Shown here: positions 1-6,485 of the stretch, piece after piece
How the letters are laid out: every line of letters starts with the position of its first letter
How positions within the stretch are numbered: position 1 is the stretch's first letter
DNA from: JALHRI01 sp044351685
Lineage (GTDB): Bacteria; Pseudomonadota; Alphaproteobacteria; Rickettsiales; UBA3002
DNA length: 19,012 nt
Reading direction: 5' to 3'
Assembly (NCBI GenBank): GCA_044351685.1
Contig: JBILFK010000015.1
Span: 1-19,012, forward strand
Program-made: the position numbers and the translations under genes
Notes under the pieces: model-generated
What the model was told of the DNA's origin: nothing
The model's input: only the letters and a program-made list of their open reading frames with translations
The model's database searches: none

Positions 1-400
1 ATTTTTCTTTTTCGCGGCCTTTGGAATAGCTATCGAGGTAATCGATGATATAGCGCACATCGTTTTTATTCTGTGTTTGCGAATAATAATAGGTGGCCAT
101 GGAGGGCAGAAAGTTCGATTCCTTATCGAGTGTATCGAGCAGCGAAAACCAATGAGAGAGTTTGTTGAAATCGTATTTATATAGCGCGGTGAAGCGGCCA
201 AACGTATCGCCCGCATTTTGTAAATTTAGCGCCAGCAACCGAAATAACGCCTGATCATCGCCAAAGCTTAGCGCTTTCAGCGTGGTTTGGCTTGGTACAT
301 CGGGCACAATGCCCATATCGGGCAGAATTGTGTGCGTGCGCGACCAAAAATAACCCTGCAACCCAAGCATCAGCACAAAGCACGCAATCACCATGCGCAT
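1..400 (-). CDS. Unrecognised membrane-anchored protein, partial (C-terminus outside window)
   Basis: The reading frame is open from ATG at 400 to the left edge, giving 133 residues with no stop. An in-frame TAA a few codons upstream restricts the start to this ATG or the one two codons later. An AAAGAG Shine-Dalgarno lies inside the last codons of the upstream permease gene, whose stop ends 2 bp before this ATG, so the two are probably translationally coupled. Residues 1-19 (MRMVIACFVLMLGLQGYFW) form a hydrophobic anchor or uncleaved signal segment. The rest looks soluble and helical, with a Tyr-rich stretch (TYYYSQTQ) and a helix-rich layout that could be TPR-like. The TPR idea is inference only; I do not recognise the family. 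Its position suggests a partner of the ABC-2 permease. Confidence 0.7.
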   Translation of the reverse strand, partial: MRMVIACFVLMLGLQGYFWSRTHTILPDMGIVPDVPSQTTLKALSFGDDQALFRLLALNLQNAGDTFGRFTALYKYDFNKLSHWFSLLDTLDKESNFLPSMATYYYSQTQNKNDVRYIIDYLDSYSKGREKEK

Positions 401-402
401 GG

Positions 403-1167
403 CTAGAACTCTTTACGCATAAAATCGATGGTGGCCGCCGCCAGCAATAGCGGAATAAATATCGCTGCCTGATATAAAAACAGCGTGGCATCTTCCATGC
501 TGCGCGGGCCATAAATCAGCCATTCGCTTTTGGCAAAAAAATCAAGGCGCGGCACAATCGTGGAAATGCCCTCGATAATCCATTTCGAGCCAAACCGCAG
601 CGACGCTTCTTTAAACAAAATGTTCGAGCTAGTGGTGGCCACAAAATAGCCCATCATGCGCGATAAGGTATAAATCGCGAGCGCCCCCAGCACCGAAGCC
701 GTGCCGCTTTTAAACGTAAGCGCACAAAACAATGCAATCGAAACCACCAGCCAAGCTTCGGCAATGAAGCTGGCGCTGTACACCCAGAAGCCGGTATCAC
801 TAATCACGCCAAGTGAATAAATAATTGCAATGGTGGGTAGCGCTAAAATCAGTGCCACCAGTGCAAAGCCGGCCGCGTAAGAAAGCACCAATGTTGGCCG
901 GCTGATCGGGCGCGAAAGCAAGACATCGATCTCGCGCGAATCATAGGCATTGCGAATATGAAAACCCACAAACACAATAATGCCCAGCATCACGATCACC
1001 CGTGCGGAGGCGGCGGTGAAGGCCAGTGTCATCTGTTCAGGTTCCAGCATGGCAGTCGCGCCCAGCACACTGGAAATATAAGCGGCCGCCGCAATGCCAA
1101 AAAGTAACCCGATAAACAGGCGATCGCGTATGGCGGTAAGCAATATATAGCGAATATTGGTAAACAT
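403..1167 (-). CDS. ABC-2 type transporter permease subunit
   Basis: This is a 254-residue polytopic inner-membrane protein. Hydrophobic segments lie near residues 17-38, 52-71, 91-118, 129-150, 156-176 and 228-248. Between the second and third is the motif SREIDVLLSRPISRPTLVLSY, a signature seen in ABC-2 permeases that fuse to or pair with a separate ATPase (NosY-like and multidrug export permeases). No ATP-binding subunit is present in the window, so the exported substrate cannot be named. The gene follows the secretin gene by 92 bp on the same strand and is followed 2 bp later by the partial membrane-anchored gene, suggesting one transcription unit. The Shine-Dalgarno is weak, but the N-terminus MFTNIRYILLTAIRDRLF fits the usual cytoplasmic start of these permeases. 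Family is fairly sure, specificity unknown. Confidence 0.8.
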   Translation of the reverse strand: MFTNIRYILLTAIRDRLFIGLLFGIAAAAYISSVLGATAMLEPEQMTLAFTAASARVIVMLGIIVFVGFHIRNAYDSREIDVLLSRPISRPTLVLSYAAGFALVALILALPTIAIIYSLGVISDTGFWVYSASFIAEAWLVVSIALFCALTFKSGTASVLGALAIYTLSRMMGYFVATTSSNILFKEASLRFGSKWIIEGISTIVPRLDFFAKSEWLIYGPRSMEDATLFLYQAAIFIPLLLAAATIDFMRKEF

Positions 1168-1259
1168 AGGGTTCAGGACTCAAGGTTCAGCGATGCGCAG
1201 AATAGCATTCCGCGCGTATGCTGCAACGCCTTTTACACAACGAGTTTAGCCAACCGCAA

Positions 1260-3080
1260 CTAGAGGTTCAGTGGCCGTGGATCGGTGGTGAATTTTTCGT
1301 ACACCGATTTATCGGCAGGGGCAAAGTTACCGCTGGAATCCACGATGGATGCTTTGATAAAAATAATCAGCTCGCGTTTTTGGGTATCATCGTTACGCGA
1401 TTTAAAGGCATTGCCCACCCATGGCACTTCGCTTAACACGGGCACGCCACCCTCGACAGAGGTATTCACTTCTTCAAGCAGGCCACCAATCACCATCACG
1501 CCGCCATTTTTTACTTTCATAATCGAATCTAGTTCGCGCACTTCCACCACCGGAATGGCGTTGTCAATCGCCGAAAGCGCAGTAGCTGCAGCGCCCGTTG
1601 CGGTGCCTACCGCCGAGGCAATCGAGATCGCCGTACCCGGATCCGCCTTGGTGCCCACCTGACGCGACAAGGTGGGGCGCACATTGAGGGTGACTTCATT
1701 GGTTTCCAGATTAATGGTGGGCAGAATCGACATTAAAATCCCGATAGGCACCGAACCCTGAGTGCACTGAAATGCAGCACCTGTGGTGGTGGTGGCAGTT
1801 CCCGTGGTGGTGGATGCCGCCGATTCCTGGTTACATGTGAAGAAAATACGGTTTTCAGCAAAGGTAAGCACCGCCTGCTGGTTATTTATCGCATGCAGGC
1901 GCGGGCTTGAAAGTGTGCGCGTGGTGCCAAACTGCTGGGTTAAATTCACAATATCATCGAGCCCTGCACTTGATGATTCATCCAAGGTAAAACTGAAGCC
2001 ACTGGTAGGCGATACCGCCGTGGTTGGGGTGAAGTTGGCGTTAATGCGCGATTGTTTTAGCACCGCATCCCAGTTCACACCGGTGCGGAATTCATCGTTC
2101 AGCGTGACTTCAACCACTTTTGCTTCGATCAACACCTGTGCTGAGGCATTACGTTGCATCAGGGTTAGAAATTTTGCGACCATTTCGTGCTGACGCTCGG
2201 TCGCATTCACCGATAAAATACCTGCCTGACGGTTAATCACATGCGCCTGCGCTGATGTTGCACCGGATGACGCACTGGCATCTAATGCGGGCGCGCTGGA
2301 ATCGTTGCCGGGGCTATAATTTAGAATCTCGCTCACGCTGGCATCGAGCGCTGCCCATAAATCGCTTTCGCCGGTAGAGGTAACACTTGAAGTTGTGCCG
2401 GTTTGAATACCACTGCCGCCACTGCCGCCACTGCCGCCACTGCCGCCACTGCTGCCACCACTGCTACCACCGCTATCACCTCCACCACTATCGCCTGAAA
2501 CGCTTGAAGAAAGCACATCGGTGCTGAGTGAAATGCTGCTCTGGCTGGAGCGCACAATATTCAGGAAATCGAGTGAATAGTTTTTGATGTATGGCGTATC
2601 GCGCTCGATACGCAGCACGCCGTTGCGCATCGAATAGCGCAGGCCCGCCAAATCGGAAATGCGCTCCATCACATCGTTGAAAGGTTTGTCTTTGGCGCGG
2701 AAATTCACGCCGCCGGTAATGCCGTTGCCCAGTTCAATATCCACATCGGCAAGGCGAGACAGTTCAAACAGCACATCGCGCAGTGGCACATCATCGGTCA
2801 CTGATATCGATACCAGCTTGCCCTGACTAATTTTAGGTGGGCGCGGTGCCGCCAGAATATCAGCAATATCGGGGATAGGTGCCAGCTGCTCGGCCTGCGA
2901 GAGCTGCGCTTCTTTCTGGACGGGTTTTGGATCGTTGAGCTCGCGGAAATCCTCGCGCGTCAGCTGCTTGTAGCGATCGTGTCTATCGGCGCCATCAAAG
3001 CCAGCCAAACGATCATTCTTGTTGCAGGCGGTGGCCAGCAAGCTCAGGCTTAAAAGCGATACAATCAGCCGTATCCGCAT
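1260..3080 (-). CDS. Lipoprotein secretin, MshL/PilQ/GspD superfamily (type IV pilus or type II secretion outer-membrane pore)
   Basis: Secretins form the outer-membrane ring through which pili or type II substrates leave the cell. The start chosen, ATG at 3080, has GGAG 8 nt upstream and gives 606 residues beginning MRIRLIVSLLSLSLLATAC, a signal peptide with a lipobox and acyl-accepting Cys19. A longer in-frame start at 3158 would bury that signal. Residues about 90-160 resemble the STN/N0 domain (VSISVTDDVPLRDVLFELSR). Residues about 195-224 are a Gly-Ser linker. The second half is the secretin domain, with N-domain-like VLIEAKVVEVTLND, then TLSSPRLHAINNQQAVL, and near the end GGVMVIGGLL followed by VPVLSEVPWVGNAFKSR, the classic secretin signature. 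The prepilin peptidase gene lies 129 bp upstream, supporting a pilus/T2SS role. Whether it is pilus or secretion cannot be decided without the ATPase and pilin genes. Confidence 0.9.
   Translation of the reverse strand: MRIRLIVSLLSLSLLATACNKNDRLAGFDGADRHDRYKQLTREDFRELNDPKPVQKEAQLSQAEQLAPIPDIADILAAPRPPKISQGKLVSISVTDDVPLRDVLFELSRLADVDIELGNGITGGVNFRAKDKPFNDVMERISDLAGLRYSMRNGVLRIERDTPYIKNYSLDFLNIVRSSQSSISLSTDVLSSSVSGDSGGGDSGGSSGGSSGGSGGSGGSGGSGIQTGTTSSVTSTGESDLWAALDASVSEILNYSPGNDSSAPALDASASSGATSAQAHVINRQAGILSVNATERQHEMVAKFLTLMQRNASAQVLIEAKVVEVTLNDEFRTGVNWDAVLKQSRINANFTPTTAVSPTSGFSFTLDESSSAGLDDIVNLTQQFGTTRTLSSPRLHAINNQQAVLTFAENRIFFTCNQESAASTTTGTATTTTGAAFQCTQGSVPIGILMSILPTINLETNEVTLNVRPTLSRQVGTKADPGTAISIASAVGTATGAAATALSAIDNAIPVVEVRELDSIMKVKNGGVMVIGGLLEEVNTSVEGGVPVLSEVPWVGNAFKSRNDDTQKRELIIFIKASIVDSSGNFAPADKSVYEKFTTDPRPLNL
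2412..2480 (-). repeat. 9-bp tandem repeat encoding Gly-Gly-Ser in the secretin linker
   Basis: Four exact copies of actgccgcc (plus strand) occupy 2412-2447 and are followed by degenerate copies up to about 2480. On the coding strand each unit reads Gly-Gly-Ser, giving a flexible linker between the N-terminal and secretin domains. Because the unit is a multiple of three, slippage would change linker length without breaking the frame. Confidence 0.85.
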
Positions 3081-3124
3081 GGGTAATACTCCTGCAGCAA
3101 GCCGATGATGTGATTGAATGGATT

Positions 3125-3145
3125 CCGCCTTCATGATCGAGGCGG
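3125..3145. repeat. Inverted repeat between prepilin peptidase and secretin genes
   Basis: CCGCCT at 3125-3130 is perfectly complementary to AGGCGG at 3140-3145, with a 9-nt loop. It lies in the secretin leader, 45-65 nt before the secretin start. No T-tract follows on either strand, so it is not a canonical terminator. It may be an mRNA hairpin or chance. Confidence 0.4.
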
Positions 3146-3202
3146 TGATTGCTAGCACTTACGCATGGCGCTGTGGATAACTCAACAGGTTTCTCATACA
3201 AT

Positions 3203-3216
3203 CGTTTAATTAAACG
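3203..3216. repeat. Perfect 14-bp palindrome at the 3' end of the prepilin peptidase gene
   Basis: CGTTTAATTAAACG is fully self-complementary and includes the TAA stop of the prepilin peptidase gene. It is unusually AT-rich for this region. It could be an operator for the downstream secretin gene or simply an AT-rich gene end. No regulator is identified. Confidence 0.5.
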
Positions 3217-4010
3217 GTGGAAAATGCCGAGTGTTGCAAAAATCCATAGAGCGACCAAAAGCCTGTCGCTGCATAGGGATAATGGGTGCATAGCACCAGC
3301 GAAAGCATCAGTGCCGGACCAAACGGAAACACCTCGCCACGACCCAGCAATCGCCATAGCGCGGCACTGGCAATACCCAACACCCCGGAGATAAATAGAA
3401 ACGGTACAAAGCTGGCGCTACTGGCCAGCCACAGGCCGGCTACCCCCAAAAATTTCACATCGCCAAGCCCAAGCCCATCTTTTTTCATCGCCCATAAAAA
3501 TCCGTATTTCAGCAGGCAGCCTATCGCGATGCCCACGGCACCTGCCTGCGCGCACGCAAGCATATCGCCGCCCCGTGCGAAGTGATACAGCAGCGCCAGC
3601 AGCGCGAGGGCTATCTGCACCTCATCGAGAATGATGTAATGTTCCAGATCAGTCGCGATGAGCGCTACGGCTGCCCACCACATGCCCACCAGCGCGGCGG
3701 TAGCAAGCGAAAGGCCAAACCACCACACCAGCAGCACCGCGCCGAGTGCGCAGCTAAGTTCGATCAGCGGGTAGCGCATGCTCACACGCACGCTGCAATA
3801 ACGGCAGCGCCCACGCGCCAGCACCCATGAAAGAATGGGTAACAAATCGCGCACGCCCAGCACATGCAGGCAATGCGGGCAGCGCGAACGCGTGCGCACC
3901 ACCGGCTCATCGAGCGGCAAGCGGTGCGAAATCAGGCTGATAAACGAGCCAATACAAGCGCCTAGCAGCGCTATCAGCGCAAGTTCTGGCCCGGCGAGGG
4001 CTGTGGGCAT
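3210..4010 (-). CDS. Type IV prepilin peptidase / N-methyltransferase (PilD/GspO family, A24A)
   Basis: This polytopic inner-membrane aspartyl protease cleaves the leader of type IV prepilins or pseudopilins and N-methylates the new N-terminus. ATG at 4010 is chosen because AGGAG lies 5 nt upstream; it gives 266 residues. The upstream in-frame extension to 4070 is hydrophilic and lacks such a site. The N-terminal A24-associated domain shows GSFISLISHRLP and two zinc-type Cys pairs, CPHC (Cys44, Cys47) and CRYC (Cys69, Cys72). That matches bifunctional PilD rather than the short CpaA form used for Flp pili. Catalytic aspartates are Asp121 (in TDLEHYIILDE) and Asp184 (in GLGDVK). It is the first gene of a minus-strand run leading into the secretin gene. 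Its substrates are not encoded here. Confidence 0.92.
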   Translation of the reverse strand: MPTALAGPELALIALLGACIGSFISLISHRLPLDEPVVRTRSRCPHCLHVLGVRDLLPILSWVLARGRCRYCSVRVSMRYPLIELSCALGAVLLVWWFGLSLATAALVGMWWAAVALIATDLEHYIILDEVQIALALLALLYHFARGGDMLACAQAGAVGIAIGCLLKYGFLWAMKKDGLGLGDVKFLGVAGLWLASSASFVPFLFISGVLGIASAALWRLLGRGEVFPFGPALMLSLVLCTHYPYAATGFWSLYGFLQHSAFSTV

Positions 4011-4070
4011 AGTGGCTCCTGATGCATTGCGGCGGTTTACGGTTGATTTATGCCCGGCCTCGTGGCACAT

Positions 4071-4089
4071 CCACTACTATATTTAGTGG
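4071..4089. promoter_or_regulatory. Inverted repeat in the prepilin peptidase-rpiB divergent intergenic region
   Basis: CCACTA (4071-4076) and TAGTGG (4084-4089) are perfectly complementary around the AT-rich 7-nt spacer ctatatt. It lies 19-37 nt before the rpiB ATG, between two divergent genes. It could be a repressor operator or a hairpin in the rpiB leader. I could not fit a convincing -35/-10 pair around it. Confidence 0.4.
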
Positions 4090-4107
4090 GTTTCATAGAC
4101 TGTGCCA

Positions 4108-4539
4108 ATGAATAATACTGTCGCATTCGCAGGTGACCATGCAGGTGTGGCTTTGAAGCACGCGCTGATAGCAGAAGCCGAAATGCTTGGATTTACAACA
4201 CTAAATCTGGGTACAGATACCGATGCATCGGTGGACTACCCGGATTTTGGCGATGCGCTGGCTGTGGCCATTACCACCGGCAAGGCACGGTTTGGGGTGG
4301 CCATTTGTGGTTCGGGTGTGGGCATTAGCATTGCGGCCAACCGCCATGCTGGGGTGCGCGCCGCACTCTGCCGCGATGCTGAAACGGCCATGCTAAGCCG
4401 CGCACACAACGATGCCAATGTGCTGGCGCTTGGGGCACGGCTTACCGGCATCGACGAAGCAAAAGAATGTTTGCGGGTGTTTCTGCAAACGCCATTTGAA
4501 GGTGGCCGACACGAAACACGCGTAAAGAAGTTAGGATAG
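4108..4539 (+). CDS. rpiB: Ribose-5-phosphate isomerase B
   Basis: RpiB interconverts ribose 5-phosphate and ribulose 5-phosphate in the non-oxidative pentose phosphate pathway. The product supplies nucleotides and is also the substrate of RibB further along this block. From ATG at 4108 the protein has 143 residues, normal for RpiB/LacAB proteins. It begins MNNTVAFAGDHAG, matching the family N-terminus. A GTG two codons upstream (4102) is also possible; neither start has a clear Shine-Dalgarno. The catalytic Cys67 sits in AICGSGVGISIAANR and His100 in SRAHNDANVLALGAR. The DYPDFG motif is also present. The gene precedes glyA on the same strand, a frequent alphaproteobacterial pairing, with 121 bp of structured sequence between them. 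Confidence 0.95.
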   Translation: MNNTVAFAGDHAGVALKHALIAEAEMLGFTTLNLGTDTDASVDYPDFGDALAVAITTGKARFGVAICGSGVGISIAANRHAGVRAALCRDAETAMLSRAHNDANVLALGARLTGIDEAKECLRVFLQTPFEGGRHETRVKKLG

Positions 4540-4560
4540 TAAAAAACATAAACTGTGATT

Positions 4561-4628
4561 CGAGGTTCAGTAGAACCGAGTCAGCCTTGAGCCAGCGATA
4601 GCTGCGCGAAGGCGAGGACAGAACGTCC
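4561..4628 (+). promoter_or_regulatory. Structured glyA leader: three consecutive potential hairpins
   Basis: Between rpiB and glyA the plus strand can form three adjacent stems. The first is GGTTC/GAACC (4564-4568 with 4573-4577). The second is GCCTT/AAGGC (4584-4588 with 4609-4613), enclosing CAGC/GCTG (4593-4596 with 4601-4604). The third is GGAC/GTCC (4616-4619 with 4625-4628). Each stem is followed by GAG. The glyA Shine-Dalgarno AAGGAG lies about 20 nt beyond the last stem. I do not see the conserved cores of known glycine, THF or SAM riboswitches. It may be an unrecognised leader RNA or a dispersed intergenic repeat. The stems are seen; function is inference. Confidence 0.45.
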
Positions 4629-4660
4629 GAGACCGAAGCACGAAAACGAAGGAGAACGAC

Positions 4661-6001
4661 ATGACTGCAGCAGCAAAATTAAACGAGGAAACCATGCATG
4701 ATTTTTTTGGCGCATCGCTCGCCGAATCGGATAAGGAAATTTTCAGCGCCACGCAAAAAGAACTTGGCCGCCAGCAGCATCAAATTGAACTTATCGCATC
4801 GGAAAATATTGTCAGCCGCGCGGTGCTCGAAGCTCAAGGCAGCGTGCTTACCAACAAATACGCCGAAGGCTACCCCGGCAAGCGCTATTACGGCGGTTGC
4901 GAATTTGTAGATATCGCTGAATCGTTGGCGATTGAGCGCGCCAAAAAACTGTTCAACTGCACTTATGCTAACGTGCAACCCAATTCGGGTTCGCAGGCCA
5001 ACCAGGGCGTGTTCACCGCGTTGCTGAAACCCGGCGATACGATTCTTGGTCAATCGCTTGCGGCCGGTGGCCACCTCACGCACGGCGCTTCAGTGAACCA
5101 ATCGGGCAAATGGTTTAACGCCATTCAATATGGCGTACGCGAAGATAATCACCTGATCGATTATGATCAGGTCGAAGCACTCACGAAAGAACACCAACCG
5201 AAAATGATCATCGCCGGTTTCTCGGCCTATTCGCGGGTGATCGATTGGGCGCGTTTTCGCGCGATTGCCGATAGTGTGGGCGCGTATTTTCTGGTCGATA
5301 TGGCGCATATTGCAGGCCTTGTTGCCGCCGGTGTTTACCCCTCGCCACTTCCGCATGCGCATGTGGTCACCACCACCACGCACAAAACCTTGCGCGGCCC
5401 ACGCGGTGGCCTGATTTTAAGCAATGTGCCAGAACTGATTGTCGGCAAAACCATGCAGGGCAAAGATCAGGATTTAGGCACGGCGATTAACTCGGCCATT
5501 TTCCCCGGCATTCAGGGCGGCCCGCTGATGCATGTGATTGCCGCCAAAGCCGTAGCATTCGGCGAAGCGCTAACGCCGGAATTTAAAGCCTATGCAGGCC
5601 GTGTGGTGGAAAATGCTCGCGCACTGGCCGCCACCTTAAGTGCGCGCGGATTGAACATTGTTTCGGGCGGCACCGATAACCACCTTGCGCTCGTGGATTT
5701 GCGCGCCAAAGGTGTTTCCGGTAAGGCCACCGAACACGCGCTTGAGCGTGCCGGATTAACCTGCAACAAAAACGCCATTCCGTTTGATCCGGCTTCGCCG
5801 TTCGTGACTTCCGGTATTCGTGTGGGCACGCCTGCGGGCACCACACGCGGCTTCGGCGTGAATGAGTTCAAACTGGTCGGCGAACTGATTGCCGATGTGG
5901 TGGATGGCTTAAGCAAAAACCCCGAAACGGGCGATGCTGCCGTGGAAAAAGCCACCTTTGAAAAGGTGAAGCAACTGACCGCGAAATTCCCGATTTACTA
6001 G
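4661..6001 (+). CDS. glyA: Serine hydroxymethyltransferase
   Basis: GlyA is a cytoplasmic PLP enzyme that converts serine and tetrahydrofolate to glycine and 5,10-methylene-THF, the main entry of one-carbon units. The start at 4661 has AAGGAG about 6 nt upstream. The 446-residue protein is slightly longer than the usual 415-435 because of a short N-terminal extension before the conserved FFGASLAESDKEIF region. Visible motifs are IELIASEN, NKYAEGYPGKRYYGG, QPNSGSQAN, VDMAHIAGL and TTTTHKTLRGPRGG with the PLP-binding Lys242. The downstream nrdR begins 7 bp after the stop, so the two are almost certainly co-transcribed. The preceding leader is discussed separately. Confidence 0.98.
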   Translation: MTAAAKLNEETMHDFFGASLAESDKEIFSATQKELGRQQHQIELIASENIVSRAVLEAQGSVLTNKYAEGYPGKRYYGGCEFVDIAESLAIERAKKLFNCTYANVQPNSGSQANQGVFTALLKPGDTILGQSLAAGGHLTHGASVNQSGKWFNAIQYGVREDNHLIDYDQVEALTKEHQPKMIIAGFSAYSRVIDWARFRAIADSVGAYFLVDMAHIAGLVAAGVYPSPLPHAHVVTTTTHKTLRGPRGGLILSNVPELIVGKTMQGKDQDLGTAINSAIFPGIQGGPLMHVIAAKAVAFGEALTPEFKAYAGRVVENARALAATLSARGLNIVSGGTDNHLALVDLRAKGVSGKATEHALERAGLTCNKNAIPFDPASPFVTSGIRVGTPAGTTRGFGVNEFKLVGELIADVVDGLSKNPETGDAAVEKATFEKVKQLTAKFPIY

Positions 6002-6008
6002 GAAGATC

Positions 6009-6461
6009 ATGCGCTGCCCTTTTTGTAATCATGGCGATACGCAAGTAAAGGATTCGCGCCCGAGCGACGATGGTTCTTCCATCCGTCGTAGGCGCAGTTG
6101 CCCTGCCTGCGGTTCGCGCTTTACCACCTTTGAACGCGTGCAATTGCGCGAACTGACCGTGATTAAATCGGATGGTGAAAAACGCCCATTCGACCGCGAT
6201 AAAATTGCCCGCTCGATGGCAATTGCCATGCGCAAACGCCCAGTCGATGGCGATGCGGTGGAAATGGCGATTAACCGCATTGTGCAAAAACTGGAAAGCG
6301 AAGGCGATGGCGATATCGCCACCCAGCATATTGGCAAGCTGGTGATGGAAGAGTTAAAGCGCCTCGATAAGGTGGCCTATATCCGCTACGCATCGGTTTA
6401 CCGCGATTTCAGCGAAGCCAAAGATTTCGAAGATTTCGTGGAGAACGAATTGCTGGATTAG
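6009..6461 (+). CDS. nrdR: Transcriptional repressor NrdR
   Basis: NrdR represses ribonucleotide reductase genes in response to ATP/dATP. The 150-residue protein has the standard length and architecture. A zinc ribbon carries CPFC (Cys3, Cys6) and CPAC (Cys31, Cys34), followed by GSRFTTFE. The ATP-cone starts at about residue 47 (LTVIKSDGEKRPFDRDKI) and carries the conserved VAYIRYASVYRDF near the end. The Shine-Dalgarno GGAAG overlaps the glyA stop region, tying the gene to glyA. The glyA-nrdR-ribD order is widely conserved in alphaproteobacteria. No NrdR boxes were identified in the window. Confidence 0.97.
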   Translation: MRCPFCNHGDTQVKDSRPSDDGSSIRRRRSCPACGSRFTTFERVQLRELTVIKSDGEKRPFDRDKIARSMAIAMRKRPVDGDAVEMAINRIVQKLESEGDGDIATQHIGKLVMEELKRLDKVAYIRYASVYRDFSEAKDFEDFVENELLD

Positions 6462-6485
6462 CGGCTAGCTGCTAGTGCTGGCACC

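Noticed and set aside
2412..2480. CRISPR-like or satellite array
   Set aside because: The 9-bp units have no spacers and are in frame with the secretin; they encode a Gly-Gly-Ser linker.
3081..3158. N-terminal extension of the secretin from an upstream ATG
   Set aside because: The ATG at 3080 has a Shine-Dalgarno and is followed at once by a lipoprotein signal peptide; the extension would place that signal internally.
4540..4660. Known glycine, THF or SAM riboswitch before glyA
   Set aside because: I could not find the conserved cores of these classes. Only generic short stems are present, so it is reported as an unassigned structured leader.
4679..5083. Long open frame antisense to the first part of glyA
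   Set aside because: glyA is unmistakable on the other strand and the antisense translation has no recognisable domain; it is explained by codon bias of the real gene.
6462..6485. FMN riboswitch before ribD
   Set aside because: Only 24 bp separate nrdR and ribD, far too short for the roughly 120-nt aptamer, and none of its conserved segments appear within the operon.
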